This document shows, in pieces, positions 51,364 to 60,161 of a stretch of DNA of 64,000 bases (its first letter is position 1; each line of letters opens with the position of its first letter). Made by a program: the position numbers and the translations under genes. The notes under the pieces are model-generated. The model had not been told where the DNA came from, did no database searches, and was given only the letters and a program-made list of their open reading frames with translations. Origin of the DNA: Ravibacter arvi (GTDB lineage: Bacteria; Bacteroidota; Bacteroidia; Cytophagales; Spirosomataceae); NCBI RefSeq assembly GCF_039540405.1, contig NZ_BAABEY010000020.1, positions 244,336-308,335 on the forward strand, written 5' to 3'.

Positions 51364-52142
51364 AACCCAAATAACGCAAAATCATATTTTACGGGGTCCT
51401 GGGGGTCGAGTGTCCTCAGGACCTCTGTTAGTTCCAGGGCCATACTCCAGTCGGAAACGGGTCGTTTGATCAGGCCCAAATGCCTGGCTACGCGTTCGAC
51501 GTGCACATCGCACGGGCAGACCAGCTGTGCAGGAGACAATCTTGTCCAAAGGCCGAAATCTACACCACAGGCATCCTTTCTAACCATCCATCTCAGGAAC
51601 ATATTGAGTCGTTTGCAGGTCGACTTACGGGCCGGAGTCGCTATGTGCTTACGCGTTCTTAAAGGGAAATACGGAGAGTCGCAGAAATAATTGTGGAAAT
51701 GAATCAAGCCTGCTTCCACGGTAGGGTTCCTGGCATACCCCGACGGAAGAAATGCATCTTCCAGGCTCTCATAGTGTTGGTAATGCTCCTGAAGAAAGTG
51801 AATAAAATAAAGCAGATCCGTATCGTTAAAGGTACGGTGCTTAAACGTCATCAATGATTTAAGGTCACTGGCTGAATGATTTCTCACAAAATCGTAGGGA
51901 GTGCCTGACATCAGCTCCATCAATTCCAGGCACTTATTGATAATCGTCTTACGCTGTCCCCAGGCGAGAATGGCTGCAAAAAATCCTGCAATTTCGATAT
52001 CCTGGCGTTTTGTAAACCGATGCGGGATGCTGACCGGGTCCGGTGTGATAAAATCCGGCCGGTTAAACTGCTGGTATTTGGCTTCCAACAGTTCTCTTAC
52101 AGCGGGCGAAGGAGCGGCAGATACCGGGCTACGACCGGGCAT
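51342..52142 (-). CDS. TIGR02757 (DUF2400) family protein
   Basis: A 266-residue protein with blocks typical of this family: FTKRQDIEIAGFFAAILAWG, QRKTIINKCLELMELM, LMTFKHRTFNDTDLLYFIHF, FPLRTRKHIATPARKSTCKR, LNMFLRWMVRKD, GVDFGLWTRLSPAQLVCPCD and VHVERVARHLGL. The family is widely distributed in Bacteroidota; the fold recalls HhH-GPD DNA glycosylases, a remote relation I infer from the helical pattern and the CPCDVHVERVARHLGL stretch. Its 5' end overlaps the preceding small gene by 14 nt; its 3' end is encoded inside a perfect 28-bp palindrome. Confidence 0.85.
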   Translation of the reverse strand: MPGRSPVSAAPSPAVRELLEAKYQQFNRPDFITPDPVSIPHRFTKRQDIEIAGFFAAILAWGQRKTIINKCLELMELMSGTPYDFVRNHSASDLKSLMTFKHRTFNDTDLLYFIHFLQEHYQHYESLEDAFLPSGYARNPTVEAGLIHFHNYFCDSPYFPLRTRKHIATPARKSTCKRLNMFLRWMVRKDACGVDFGLWTRLSPAQLVCPCDVHVERVARHLGLIKRPVSDWSMALELTEVLRTLDPQDPVKYDFALFGLGVSLEV

Positions 52143-52341
52143 ACACTTTGCCTAACAAAAAAACGACAGCGCGTGAAACTGCGGAGAAAACCATAAGCAC
52201 CCCAGAAAACAGGAAGGTAAAAACGGCGATGACCGGGTAAAATAGGGTAAACATCACGACCCAGAGTTTATAGCCGGCAGTCTTTTTGGCTTCGTGCCGT
52301 TCTCTTTCCCTTCTCGACCGGTATTGATGTGTATTTTCCAT
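52129..52341 (-). CDS. Small basic membrane protein
   Basis: A 70-residue protein: a basic N-terminus (YRSRRERERHEAKKTAGYK) and two hydrophobic stretches (LWVVMFTLFYPVIAVFTFLF and VLMVFSAVSRAVVFLLG). No family recognised. It lies 9 nt after the LysM gene and overlaps the TIGR02757 gene by 14 nt, so it is within the four-gene operon DUF4905-LysM-this-TIGR02757. The overlap suggests translational coupling. Confidence 0.72.
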   Translation of the reverse strand: MENTHQYRSRRERERHEAKKTAGYKLWVVMFTLFYPVIAVFTFLFSGVLMVFSAVSRAVVFLLGKVYARS

Positions 52342-52350
52342 TATGAATGA

Positions 52351-53262
52351 TTACTCTGCTTTGTCACTATAGGTTACTTCCGCCCTGAAACGGCGGGTTT
52401 GAGGTGAAATCTTGTCAAAAGCACTTCCCGAGAGTTTGATCACGATGTCCTCGTTTATACTCGTATCCGGGATCCGGCCAATTACTTTGGCCCAGATTAC
52501 TTCCTGGTTGGATTGATTCGTTACCTGGATAAGCGTTCCGATAGGTGCACTACGGTGTAGCGCCAGGAATTTCGGTGACGAAGCACCGACGTCAATTTTC
52601 TCAGCCAGCCCTTGCTGCCGTACCGATTTCATCTTTAAAGCCTTGGGCGCTTCCGGCAGAACCGTTTCCGTTTTTACTGCTTTTTCTTCTCCGGTTTTTA
52701 AGGAGTCTACCGGGGTTGCGGAAACTTTCGGCGCCTGGTTACTCTCCGTAAACTTCCCGGACGATATAATCAGTACCTGGCCCAGCATCACCTGATCGGA
52801 TTTCAAACCGTTCCACGCCTTCACGTCCGCAACTGAAACACCATACCGTGTCGCAATGTTGTACAAAGTATTTCCAACTTCGACTGTGTGCGTGCCGGGC
52901 GCATCTTTACTGATCGCAGCCAGTGGGGGAGCTGCCTCCGGAAGGGCTTTAGGCGCTGTGGCAGCGACACTTTCTGTTTTTGCGGCGGCACCCTTGAACC
53001 TTGAATAGGGCACACGGATTACCTGCCCCACCTTTACATCAATACTGCCCCCGTTCGCCTGGCGAATCGCGTCTACCGATACGCCGTAACGCCTGGAGAT
53101 CGCAAAAGCCGTCTGGCCCTTATCTACTTTATGAAGAACAAACAGCTTTCCGTTTTCCCATTTGTGGCCGATGGAATCGACCGCTGCGGGGAGCCTGTTC
53201 AAAGCCTGCGAAGAAATTCCGGACGCAAGCAGGATTATCAGCAATGCAAACAAGAACTTCAT
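52351..53262 (-). CDS. LysM-repeat protein with DPBB/RlpA-like C-terminus
   Basis: A 303-residue exported protein (signal FLFALLIILLASGISSQA). Two LysM peptidoglycan-binding domains: VDKGQTAFAISRRYGVSVDA (about residues 46-95) and VEVGNTLYNIATRYGVSVAD (about 131-170). They are joined by Ala/Pro/Lys-rich linkers. The C-terminal 90 residues (APIGTLIQVTNQSNQEVIWA, KVIGRIPDTSINEDIVIKLS) look like a double-psi beta-barrel as in RlpA. Such proteins bind the cell wall and may act on it. The ATG follows directly on the stop of the DUF4905 gene. Confidence 0.88.
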   Translation of the reverse strand: MKFLFALLIILLASGISSQALNRLPAAVDSIGHKWENGKLFVLHKVDKGQTAFAISRRYGVSVDAIRQANGGSIDVKVGQVIRVPYSRFKGAAAKTESVAATAPKALPEAAPPLAAISKDAPGTHTVEVGNTLYNIATRYGVSVADVKAWNGLKSDQVMLGQVLIISSGKFTESNQAPKVSATPVDSLKTGEEKAVKTETVLPEAPKALKMKSVRQQGLAEKIDVGASSPKFLALHRSAPIGTLIQVTNQSNQEVIWAKVIGRIPDTSINEDIVIKLSGSAFDKISPQTRRFRAEVTYSDKAE

Positions 53263-54045
53263 TCAAACCATCAGATTTATACCGACAAAACTCCGTCTTT
53301 CCTTCACAAAATACAACCAACCTTCCTTTACCATCAATACGTTTTTCCCTTCTTTCTCCAAATTTTTCTCTATCGGTGTAAGATATTCGACTTCCCTCAA
53401 ACGATTCACAATTGCTATGTATTGCACCAGAGAATCGTTTTCATAAAGGTAGAAAGAAAATATCATTTTATCGGCAGAATCCAAATACTCTATTGATCCT
53501 GCGGGCTTTAGCCCGGTGCTCTTCCGGACAAACCCTGCCATCAGCTCATAGTACTCCGCACCAGCCCGGTAGCGCATCGGCTCCTGCCACTTTTCGGCTT
53601 CCGGAAACGCCGGTTCGGGATATGGGCCCTTCAGGCGCCCGGTGTCCGGTTCACAATAGCCGTATCTTAACTCCCCGCCTTTTTTTTCTGCAACCACCAA
53701 CGCACCCGAAACGTCAAACCCTCCGAATCGTACATTCGGCAACACCCACTCCAACCGCCCCGTCTCAATGCCGAACGAAAGCAGGTCGCTAGGTTCCGGA
53801 ATATCCGGGTTGCGGTAATTGTGCACGTAAAAGTGAGAAGTTCCCAGGCCGGCAAGCGACGACCACCAGTCAGTTTCGCCCGATATTGTTTCCACCCGGC
53901 TTCTACCTGGGCGCATAACCGCAAATACCAGCTTCTTTTCGGTAGGATTGCGCAGCTCGAACACCCACGTTCCGGAATCGCCCGGAACAGCCCGCCAGAT
54001 TCTTTCCGGTAGTTCCCATGAAAATTCTGTTTGCAAAGGTGTCAA
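53263..54045 (-). CDS. DUF4905 protein
   Basis: A 260-residue protein without signal peptide. TEFSWELPERIWRAVPGDSG at the N-terminus, HFYVHNYRNPDIPEPSDLLS, and a C-terminal DKMIFSFYLYENDSLVQYIA match what I recall of DUF4905, a Bacteroidota family of beta-rich proteins with unknown function. Its stop abuts the ATG of the LysM gene (53262), so it is the first gene of a four-gene operon. A minus-strand TAAATTTG box lies at 54068-54075. Confidence 0.78.
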   Translation of the reverse strand: MTPLQTEFSWELPERIWRAVPGDSGTWVFELRNPTEKKLVFAVMRPGRSRVETISGETDWWSSLAGLGTSHFYVHNYRNPDIPEPSDLLSFGIETGRLEWVLPNVRFGGFDVSGALVVAEKKGGELRYGYCEPDTGRLKGPYPEPAFPEAEKWQEPMRYRAGAEYYELMAGFVRKSTGLKPAGSIEYLDSADKMIFSFYLYENDSLVQYIAIVNRLREVEYLTPIEKNLEKEGKNVLMVKEGWLYFVKERRSFVGINLMV

Positions 54046-54067
54046 AGTGCCTGTGTTTTTGAACCTG

Positions 54068-54075
54068 CAAATTTA
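54068..54075 (-). promoter_or_regulatory. -7 box (TAAATTTG, minus strand) for the DUF4905 operon
   Basis: CAAATTTA on the plus strand reads TAAATTTG on the minus strand, 23 nt before the ATG at 54045. Confidence 0.5.
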
Positions 54076-54162
54076 GCGCCCCAAAAGAGGAATTGAAGAG
54101 CGCCCGCCGTTTTTTTTGTTCTGCGCGGCCTTTTTTGTTGAGATCGTTCCTGTTGAAACGAC

Positions 54163-54170
54163 TAACTTTG
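54163..54170 (+). promoter_or_regulatory. -7 box (TAACTTTG) for kdsB
   Basis: TAACTTTG matches TAnnTTTG, 47 nt before the TTG start of kdsB; TTG at 54138-54140, 22 nt upstream, may be the -33 element. Confidence 0.55.
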
Positions 54171-54216
54171 TTGAAAGAACACAGACATCAACTCAATTTC
54201 AAATCAGACAATCGCC

Positions 54217-54963
54217 TTGAGAATACTCGGAGTTATCCCCGCCCGCTATGCTTCAGTCCGGTTCCCGGCAAAGGCGCTGGCAACCATTGGGGGGAAAAGT
54301 ATGATTCAACGGGTTTATGAACAAGTTTCAAAAGCCGGCTTACTACATGATATTGTCGTAGCAACCGACGACGTACGGATTGAGTCTCACGTCCTGGAGT
54401 TTGGAGGAAACGTGGTAATGACTTCCACGGAACATCGCAGCGGCACTGATCGCTGCTATGAAGCTTTTGTCAAAAATGGTGCTTCCTTCGACTACGTAAT
54501 CAACATCCAGGGCGATGAACCTTTTATTCACCCCGAACAGATTGACCAGCTGGCCGGCATTCTGAACGGCGATATCCAGCTGGGCACCATGGTCAAGGTC
54601 ATAGATGACCCCGAAGTTCTGTTCAACGAAAATGTGCCGAAGGCCATTCTGAATACCCATAATGACGTCCTGTATTTCAGCCGCCAGACCATTCCGTTTT
54701 TGCGGGGCGTACCGGCTGACGAATGGCTTTCGAAGCACCGCTTTTACAAACATATCGGCATTTATGCTTACCGGACGGACGTCCTCGCTTTGATTACCAG
54801 ACTGGATGTTTCCCCGCTCGAAAAAGCAGAAGCCCTCGAACAGCTGCGATGGCTGGAAAATGGCTTCTCCATCCGGGCCGTGGTTACCGGGCACGAATCA
54901 CACGGAGTGGACACGCCCGATGACCTCGCAACGGTCACCAAAAAGTTCCTGTCCGAACCATAA
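54217..54963 (+). CDS. kdsB: 3-deoxy-manno-octulosonate cytidylyltransferase
   Basis: A 248-residue protein with the KdsB blocks ILGVIPARYASVRFPAKALA, IVVATDDVRI, VVMTSTEHRSGTDRCYEAFV, YVINIQGDEPFIHPEQIDQL, LYFSRQTIPFLRG, YKHIGIYAYR and SPLEKAEALEQLRWLENGFS. KdsB activates KDO as CMP-KDO for lipopolysaccharide inner-core synthesis, so the host is a Gram-negative LPS maker. The start is TTG: no in-frame ATG precedes the conserved Rossmann-like start, and the TTG fits the family N-terminus. Confidence 0.96.
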   Translation: MRILGVIPARYASVRFPAKALATIGGKSMIQRVYEQVSKAGLLHDIVVATDDVRIESHVLEFGGNVVMTSTEHRSGTDRCYEAFVKNGASFDYVINIQGDEPFIHPEQIDQLAGILNGDIQLGTMVKVIDDPEVLFNENVPKAILNTHNDVLYFSRQTIPFLRGVPADEWLSKHRFYKHIGIYAYRTDVLALITRLDVSPLEKAEALEQLRWLENGFSIRAVVTGHESHGVDTPDDLATVTKKFLSEP

Positions 54964-55119
54964 GTCAAACGCCGGAAAGAGGTGGCCGGAAAGTCCAAAA
55001 CACGCGGCTTTTCGTCCAAACCTTTTTCCCGCAAATGAAATTTCTTCACGAAAGGTTTCGTTAACCCTATACGAAAGGCGCTTTTTCTGGCGCTTTGATT
55101 CACCCCTTTACGAAACACT

Positions 55120-56688
55120 ATGTCTTATAATATCCTCTGGGCTGATGACGAAATAGACCTCCTCAAGCCGCATATCATGTTTCTCACCAGCAAGGGTTTC
55201 CATGTGACTCCCGTTAACAGCGGCTCCGACGCGCTGGAAGAAGTAGAAAAGAAAGACTACGACATTGTTTTTCTGGACGAAATGATGCCCGGCATGTCGG
55301 GGCTGGAAACGCTCGCCCAAATCAAGCAGACTTTCCCCTCCCTGCCGGTCGTGATGATCACCAAAAGTGAGGAAGAATACATAATGGAGGACGCAATCGG
55401 CTCTAAAATAGACGATTACCTGATAAAACCACTGAATCCTAACCAGATTCTCCTGTCGCTGAAAAAAATACTCGACAACAAGCGTCTTATCAACGAAAAA
55501 ACCACGCAAAACTACCAGCAGGAATTCCGGAACCTGGCCATGCAATACCAGGATCGCCTGGGGCATGACGAATGGGCCGACATTTATAAAAAACTGGTTT
55601 ATTGGGAGTTGGAACTGGAGAAATCGGACGACGAAGGTATGTCCGAAGTCTTTCTGATGCAAAAAAGCGAAGCGAACTCCAACTACTCAAAATTTATCCG
55701 GGAGTCGTATGAAGACTGGCTCAACGACCCCAAGGCCGACAAGCCTCTGCTTTCTTACCAGTTAATGAAGCAGAAAGTTTTCCCTTTTTTGAAATCGGCA
55801 AATGAACCCTTGTTTTTCATCCTGATCGACAATTTTCGCTACGATCAGTGGAAAGTTATCCAGCCCTTGCTTGAAGAGTTTTTTTCCATCGAGGAGGACA
55901 GCACTTATTACTCCATTCTCCCTACCACCACCGGGTACGCCAGGAACGCCATATTTTCAGGACTGATGCCCTCAGACATGGAACGCATGTTCCCGCAATG
56001 GTGGGTGAGCGACGAAAATACACCTGACGGCGAGGAAGGCCTCAATAACTATGAGCCGGACTTCCTGAAAAAATTGCTGGAACGAAACCAGCTGGGCAAT
56101 ATCAAGTTTTCCTATCACAAGATACTGAACAGCAATCAGGGCAAAGCCCTGGTCGACAATCTGCCCAACCTGATGGGCAACCAGCTGAATGCAATTGTCT
56201 ACAATTTCGTTGACATGCTCAGCCATGCCCGTACGGATATGCAGATGATCAAGGAACTGGCCCCGGACGACGCCGGCTACCGGTCTATCACGCGTTCGTG
56301 GCTGCTCCATTCGCCTTTGATGGACCTGCTGCGCAAAATTGCGGACAAAAAGGGACGTGTCATTATTACGACCGATCATGGAATGATCCGCGTGCAGAAA
56401 CCGGTAAAAATAGTCGGGTACCGGGAAACGAATACCAACCTGCGCTACAAGCACGGCAAAAACCTCGGCTTTGGCGAAGATCATGTACTCGTGTGCCGCA
56501 AACCGGAACGCTTTTTCCTTCCGAAGCCACACGTTTCGACGGCCTATGTGTTCACAGAAGAAGATTATTTCTTTGCCTACCCGAACAATTACAACCAGTA
56601 CGTCAATCTTTACCGCGACACCTTCCAGCATGGCGGGGTTTCCATGGAGGAGATGATTATTCCATTTGTGACTTTGAAGGGGAAATAA
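55120..56688 (+). CDS. porX: T9SS response regulator PorX (CheY-PglZ)
   Basis: A 522-residue protein. The receiver domain (1-120) has NILWADDEIDLL with the acidic pocket, phosphoacceptor Asp53 (DIVFLDEMMPGMSG), VVMITKS and YLIKPLNPNQI. A helical linker (about 120-200) leads to a C-terminal PglZ/alkaline-phosphatase-like domain: FFILIDNFRYDQWKVIQPLL, ILPTTTGYARNAIFSGLMPS, VIITTDHGMIRVQKPVKIVG. This combination is that of PorX, which controls expression of the type IX secretion system with the sensor kinase PorY; the PglZ domain of a homologue is reported to be a phosphodiesterase. The T9SS cargo at 36.7 kb fits. No promoter box was recognised. Confidence 0.95.
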   Translation: MSYNILWADDEIDLLKPHIMFLTSKGFHVTPVNSGSDALEEVEKKDYDIVFLDEMMPGMSGLETLAQIKQTFPSLPVVMITKSEEEYIMEDAIGSKIDDYLIKPLNPNQILLSLKKILDNKRLINEKTTQNYQQEFRNLAMQYQDRLGHDEWADIYKKLVYWELELEKSDDEGMSEVFLMQKSEANSNYSKFIRESYEDWLNDPKADKPLLSYQLMKQKVFPFLKSANEPLFFILIDNFRYDQWKVIQPLLEEFFSIEEDSTYYSILPTTTGYARNAIFSGLMPSDMERMFPQWWVSDENTPDGEEGLNNYEPDFLKKLLERNQLGNIKFSYHKILNSNQGKALVDNLPNLMGNQLNAIVYNFVDMLSHARTDMQMIKELAPDDAGYRSITRSWLLHSPLMDLLRKIADKKGRVIITTDHGMIRVQKPVKIVGYRETNTNLRYKHGKNLGFGEDHVLVCRKPERFFLPKPHVSTAYVFTEEDYFFAYPNNYNQYVNLYRDTFQHGGVSMEEMIIPFVTLKGK

Positions 56689-56711
56689 CCGCCAGGGGAA
56701 ATGTTTTTTAC

Positions 56712-56719
56712 TAATTTTG
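56712..56719 (+). promoter_or_regulatory. -7 box (TAATTTTG) for the LolC/E-type permease gene
   Basis: TAATTTTG fits TAnnTTTG and lies 38 nt before the TTG start at 56757, just after the porX stop. Confidence 0.5.
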
Positions 56720-56756
56720 TCCGATCAGGAGCAAATCCCTGTAAATTTCATTTCCC

Positions 56757-57995
56757 TTGAAATTCTCCCGTTTTATTGCCGAACGCATCCGGCGAAACAG
56801 AGCCGGCACTTTTTCAGCGACCGTTTACGCCATTGGCGTTGCCGGCGTGGCTATCGGCATCATAGTGGCCATTGTGGCCTTCTCAGTCTTGTTCGGCTAC
56901 AAAGACACCATCAGGCAGAAAGTTTTCCTTTTCGGCTCGCACATGCGGCTGACCAAGCTGATCTCGGGCAATAACCTGTACGAAGAAGCCCCCATCAACG
57001 AAACTGCCGGGCTCATAACAGAATTTGAAGCAGTACCTGACCTCGTGAAATGGCAGGGCGTCATTCATAAATCAGGCGTGCTCAAAACTCCTTCTGAAAT
57101 GAAAGGGGTGGTCATGAAGGGAGTAGGCAAAGACTACAGCTGGGAACAGTTCAAAACCTGCCTTGTAGAAGGCCGGGCTTTGAACCTTGACCGCCCGGCA
57201 AATGACTCTACCTATTCTACCGAAGTGATCATCAGCCGGAAGGTATCCAAAGAGCTGCGGTTGGGTGTCGGGGATAAAGTGCTCATGTACTTTGTACAAT
57301 CCCCGCCCAGGGTGCGCAACCTAACCATCGTCGGCATTTACGAAACCGGGCTTGCCGAGGAGTTTGACGACAAGATGATAATTGGCGACATTGACCTGCT
57401 CAGGAGGATCAACCAATGGGAACCGGCGGCAATCGGCAGCTACGAGCTGTATATCAAGGACTTTAATACACTTGATGCGTCATACAGGGAAATCTACGAC
57501 CGGATGCCTCCCGATCTTTATCTGGTAAAAATTACGGATCTTCAGCGGTTGCTGTTTGAATGGCTGCGCCTCATGGATACCAATACAACGGTACTCATCA
57601 CCCTCGTGCTGATCGTGGCTTGCTTCAATATGATTTCCGTTCTGCTGATCATGATGATGGAGCGTACACCGATGATCGGACTCCTTAAAACCATGGGCAG
57701 TCCGAATAGCCAGATAAAGAATATTTTCATAAATGTGGGAGTCAGGATACTTCTGAAAGGGTTGCTCTACGGAAATGTACTGGGCATCTCGGCCTGTCTG
57801 CTTCAGCAGCGGTACCACATTGTCCCGCTCGACCCGGTCAACTACTTTATCGATACGGTTCCGATTTCAATCGATTGGCCAACCGTTTTCTGGATCAACG
57901 CAGCTACTGTAGTGATCGTTACCCTGATCATTCTGATTCCTATTTCCATCATTTCCAGAATCAAGCCGGTTAAAGCGCTGGTGTTTAAGAAGTAG
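56757..57995 (+). CDS. ABC transporter permease of LolC/LolE (FtsX-like) type
   Basis: A 412-residue membrane protein. TM1 lies near residues 24-47 (AIGVAGVAIGIIVAIVAFSV), followed by a large periplasmic domain (about 48-265), then three membrane segments: TVLITLVLIVACFNMISVLL, VRILLKGLLYGNVLGISACL and FWINAATVVIVTLIILIPIS. The MacB/FtsX-type C-terminal region includes LIMMMERTPMIGLLKTMGSP and ends IKPVKALVFKK. This is the layout of LolC/E permeases, which release outer-membrane lipoproteins to LolA. The ATPase partner is not in the window. The start is TTG, chosen because it lies where related proteins begin. Confidence 0.9.
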   Translation: MKFSRFIAERIRRNRAGTFSATVYAIGVAGVAIGIIVAIVAFSVLFGYKDTIRQKVFLFGSHMRLTKLISGNNLYEEAPINETAGLITEFEAVPDLVKWQGVIHKSGVLKTPSEMKGVVMKGVGKDYSWEQFKTCLVEGRALNLDRPANDSTYSTEVIISRKVSKELRLGVGDKVLMYFVQSPPRVRNLTIVGIYETGLAEEFDDKMIIGDIDLLRRINQWEPAAIGSYELYIKDFNTLDASYREIYDRMPPDLYLVKITDLQRLLFEWLRLMDTNTTVLITLVLIVACFNMISVLLIMMMERTPMIGLLKTMGSPNSQIKNIFINVGVRILLKGLLYGNVLGISACLLQQRYHIVPLDPVNYFIDTVPISIDWPTVFWINAATVVIVTLIILIPISIISRIKPVKALVFKK

Positions 57996-58070
57996 ATGTG
58001 AGGTGTGAGGTGCGAGGTGTGGTGTGGGGGTGGATAGTACGGTTTATAGTATTGATTGAAATACTATTTC

Positions 58071-58078
58071 TACCTTTG
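58071..58078 (+). promoter_or_regulatory. -7 box (TACCTTTG) directly before the EamA transporter gene
   Basis: TACCTTTG fits TAnnTTTG, but only 7 nt separate it from the ATG at 58086, so the mRNA would be nearly leaderless. TTG at 58052-58054, 16 nt upstream, may be the -33 element. Confidence 0.45.
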
Positions 58079-58085
58079 CGTCCGT

Positions 58086-58976
58086 ATGCAAAGCCAAAGA
58101 TTAAAAGGGTATCTTGCCGCGGCAGTTTCGGCCATCTCGTTCGGACTTATTCCGGTCTTCGTTGTTCCTTTGAAGCAGGCCGGCATTTCGATGGACATTG
58201 CACTTTTCTATCGTTTTTTTCTGGGAGCGGCCATGATCGCAATCTATATGCTGTTCACTGGAAAATCGCTCAAAATTACCTGGCCCGACATTCCGAAGAT
58301 GCTGGTAATGGGGGTCTTCTACGCGCTTTCTTCCGAGTTTCTTTTCCTGGGCTACGACCTTATGTCGGTGGGAATCGCTTCGACGCTTATCTACACCTAC
58401 CCTATCATTGTGGCGGTGATCCTATCGGTTGGTTTCGGCGAAATTATCTCGCCTGCTACTAAGTTTTCAATTTTGCTGGCCATGCTGGGGGTGGTTTGCA
58501 TGAGCTGGAAGGGAGAGACCATGGAGTTCAATTTCTTTGGAATGTCAATGATCCTCTTAGGGTCGCTTGCATATGCTCTCTACATGGTCATGGTGAACAA
58601 GGCCGGTCTCAAAATCCAGGGAATGTCCCTAACGTGCTATTCACTTCTTTTTTCGGCTTTTTTTTACGCCGGGAAGGCTTTGGTAACCGGCCAGGCACTC
58701 ATTTTGCCCGGGATGAACTGGGTGGGCTTCATTGCCACGTTTTCCTTCGTCACCACCGTTATTTCGGTACTTGCGATGGTATACGCCATCGGGCTTATCG
58801 GCTCTACCCCCACCGCAGTCCTGGGCGCTCTCGAACCTGTTGTAGCCGTGTGGATCGCTGTGATTTCTTTTGGAGAAAAAGTAACCTGGAATCTCATTGC
58901 AGGAGTTGCATTGGTGATTGCCGCACTGATCGTCAACGTGCTGGGTAAAACCATTAGGAGAAGGCGGACTACTTAA
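58086..58976 (+). CDS. EamA/DMT family transporter
   Basis: A 296-residue protein with ten predicted membrane segments in two EamA repeats: LKGYLAAAVSAISFGLIPVF starts the first and LLGSLAYALYMVMVNKAGLK the second. Other signature stretches are ASTLIYTYPIIVAVILSVGF and STPTAVLGALEPVVAVWIAV, the characteristic end of each EamA unit. Such transporters export amino acids, nucleotides or other small metabolites; substrate unknown. ATG 58086 is preferred over 58056, which lies upstream of the promoter box. The 172-bp repeat array begins 39 nt after its stop. Confidence 0.92.
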   Translation: MQSQRLKGYLAAAVSAISFGLIPVFVVPLKQAGISMDIALFYRFFLGAAMIAIYMLFTGKSLKITWPDIPKMLVMGVFYALSSEFLFLGYDLMSVGIASTLIYTYPIIVAVILSVGFGEIISPATKFSILLAMLGVVCMSWKGETMEFNFFGMSMILLGSLAYALYMVMVNKAGLKIQGMSLTCYSLLFSAFFYAGKALVTGQALILPGMNWVGFIATFSFVTTVISVLAMVYAIGLIGSTPTAVLGALEPVVAVWIAVISFGEKVTWNLIAGVALVIAALIVNVLGKTIRRRRTT

Positions 58977-59014
58977 AATCGCGGCTACCCATAATAGTGG
59001 GGGGCAGCCGGAGG

Positions 59015-60150
59015 GTATCTGCCGGATGGTCATCCTGAATGGAACGCAGTGGAACTGAAGGATCTCCTGTTGCTATAAAAAAGTCCTCTGAAAGGGATTG
59101 GGTACTGGGAGCGGGAGATCCCTCCACTGCGGTCGGGATGACCCTCCGGTTGGAGCGGCACCAAACTTGTTGTTGTCAATGCTAGCGCATCTGCCGGACG
59201 GTCATCCTGAATGGAACGCAGTGGAACTGAAGGATCTCCTGTTGCTATAAAAAAGTCCTCTGAAAGGGATTTGGTGCAGGGACCGGGAGATCCCTCCGCT
59301 GCGGTCGGGATGACCCTCCGGTTGGTGCGGCGCCAAACCTGTTGTTGTCAATGCTAGCGCATCTGCCGGATGGTCATCCTGAATGGAACGCAGTGGAACT
59401 GAAGGATCTCCTGTTGTTATGAAAAAGCCCCTTGAAAGGGATTGCGTTCAGGGACCGGGAGATCCCTCCACTGCGGTCGGGATGACCCTCCGGTTGGAGC
59501 GGCGCCAAACCTGTTGTTGTCAATGGTAGCGCATCTGCCGGATGGTCATCCTGAATGGAACGCAGTGGAACTGAAGGATCTCCTGTTGCTATAAAAAAGT
59601 CCTCTAAAAGGGATTTGGTGCAGGGACCGGGAGATCCCTCCGCTGCGGTCGGGATGACCCTCCGGGTGGAGCGGCTCCAAACCTGTTGTTGTCAATGGTA
59701 GCGTATCTGCCGGATGGTCATCCTGAATGGAACGCAGTGGAACTGAAGGATCTCCTGTTGCTATAAAAAAATCCTCTGAAAGGGATGGGTTCAGGGAGCG
59801 GGAGATCCCTCCACTGCGGTCGGGATGACCCTCCGGTTGGTGCGGCACCAAACTTGTTGTTGTCAATAGTAGCGCATCTGCCGGATGGTCATCCTGAATG
59901 GAACGCAGTGGAACTGAAGGATCTCCTGTTGCTATAAAAAAATCCTCTGAAAGGGATTGGGTGCAGGGAACGGGAGATCCCTCCGCTGCGGTCGGGATGA
60001 CCTCCGGTTGGAGCGGCGCCAAACCTGTTGTTGCCAATGGTAGCACAACGCAGCGGAGCCGAAGAATCTCCCCAATCAAAGCACAAAGGCCTTTTCCCCA
60101 AAAAACAAAAAGCACCAGAGATCCCTCCGCTGCGGGATAACGCGGTCTCT
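59015..60150. repeat. Six-copy 172-bp tandem repeat array with internal inverted repeats
   Basis: Units start at about 59015, 59187, 59359, 59531, 59703 and 59874 (period 171-172 bp), with a degenerate seventh start near 60045. Each unit contains a left arm (GGTCATCCTGAATGGAACGC ... GGATCTCC) and, about 65 bp further on, a right arm (GGAGATCC ... GGGATGACC) that is an imperfect reverse complement, so every unit could fold into a large hairpin. Units differ mainly in scattered single-base changes. Open frames across it are repeats of the same low-complexity translation and are not credible genes. No CRISPR-type short repeat or spacer pattern is present. Confidence 0.92.
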
Positions 60151-60161
60151 TAATCAAAGAT

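Noticed and set aside
59015..60150. CRISPR array
   Set aside because: Period is 172 bp, units are near-identical along their whole length, and there are no short repeats with unique spacers or cas genes nearby.
59546..60157. 203-codon open frame on the minus strand across the tandem array
   Set aside because: It translates the 172-bp repeat over and over; a frame that survives repeats because the period is close to a multiple of three, with no start signal or homology.
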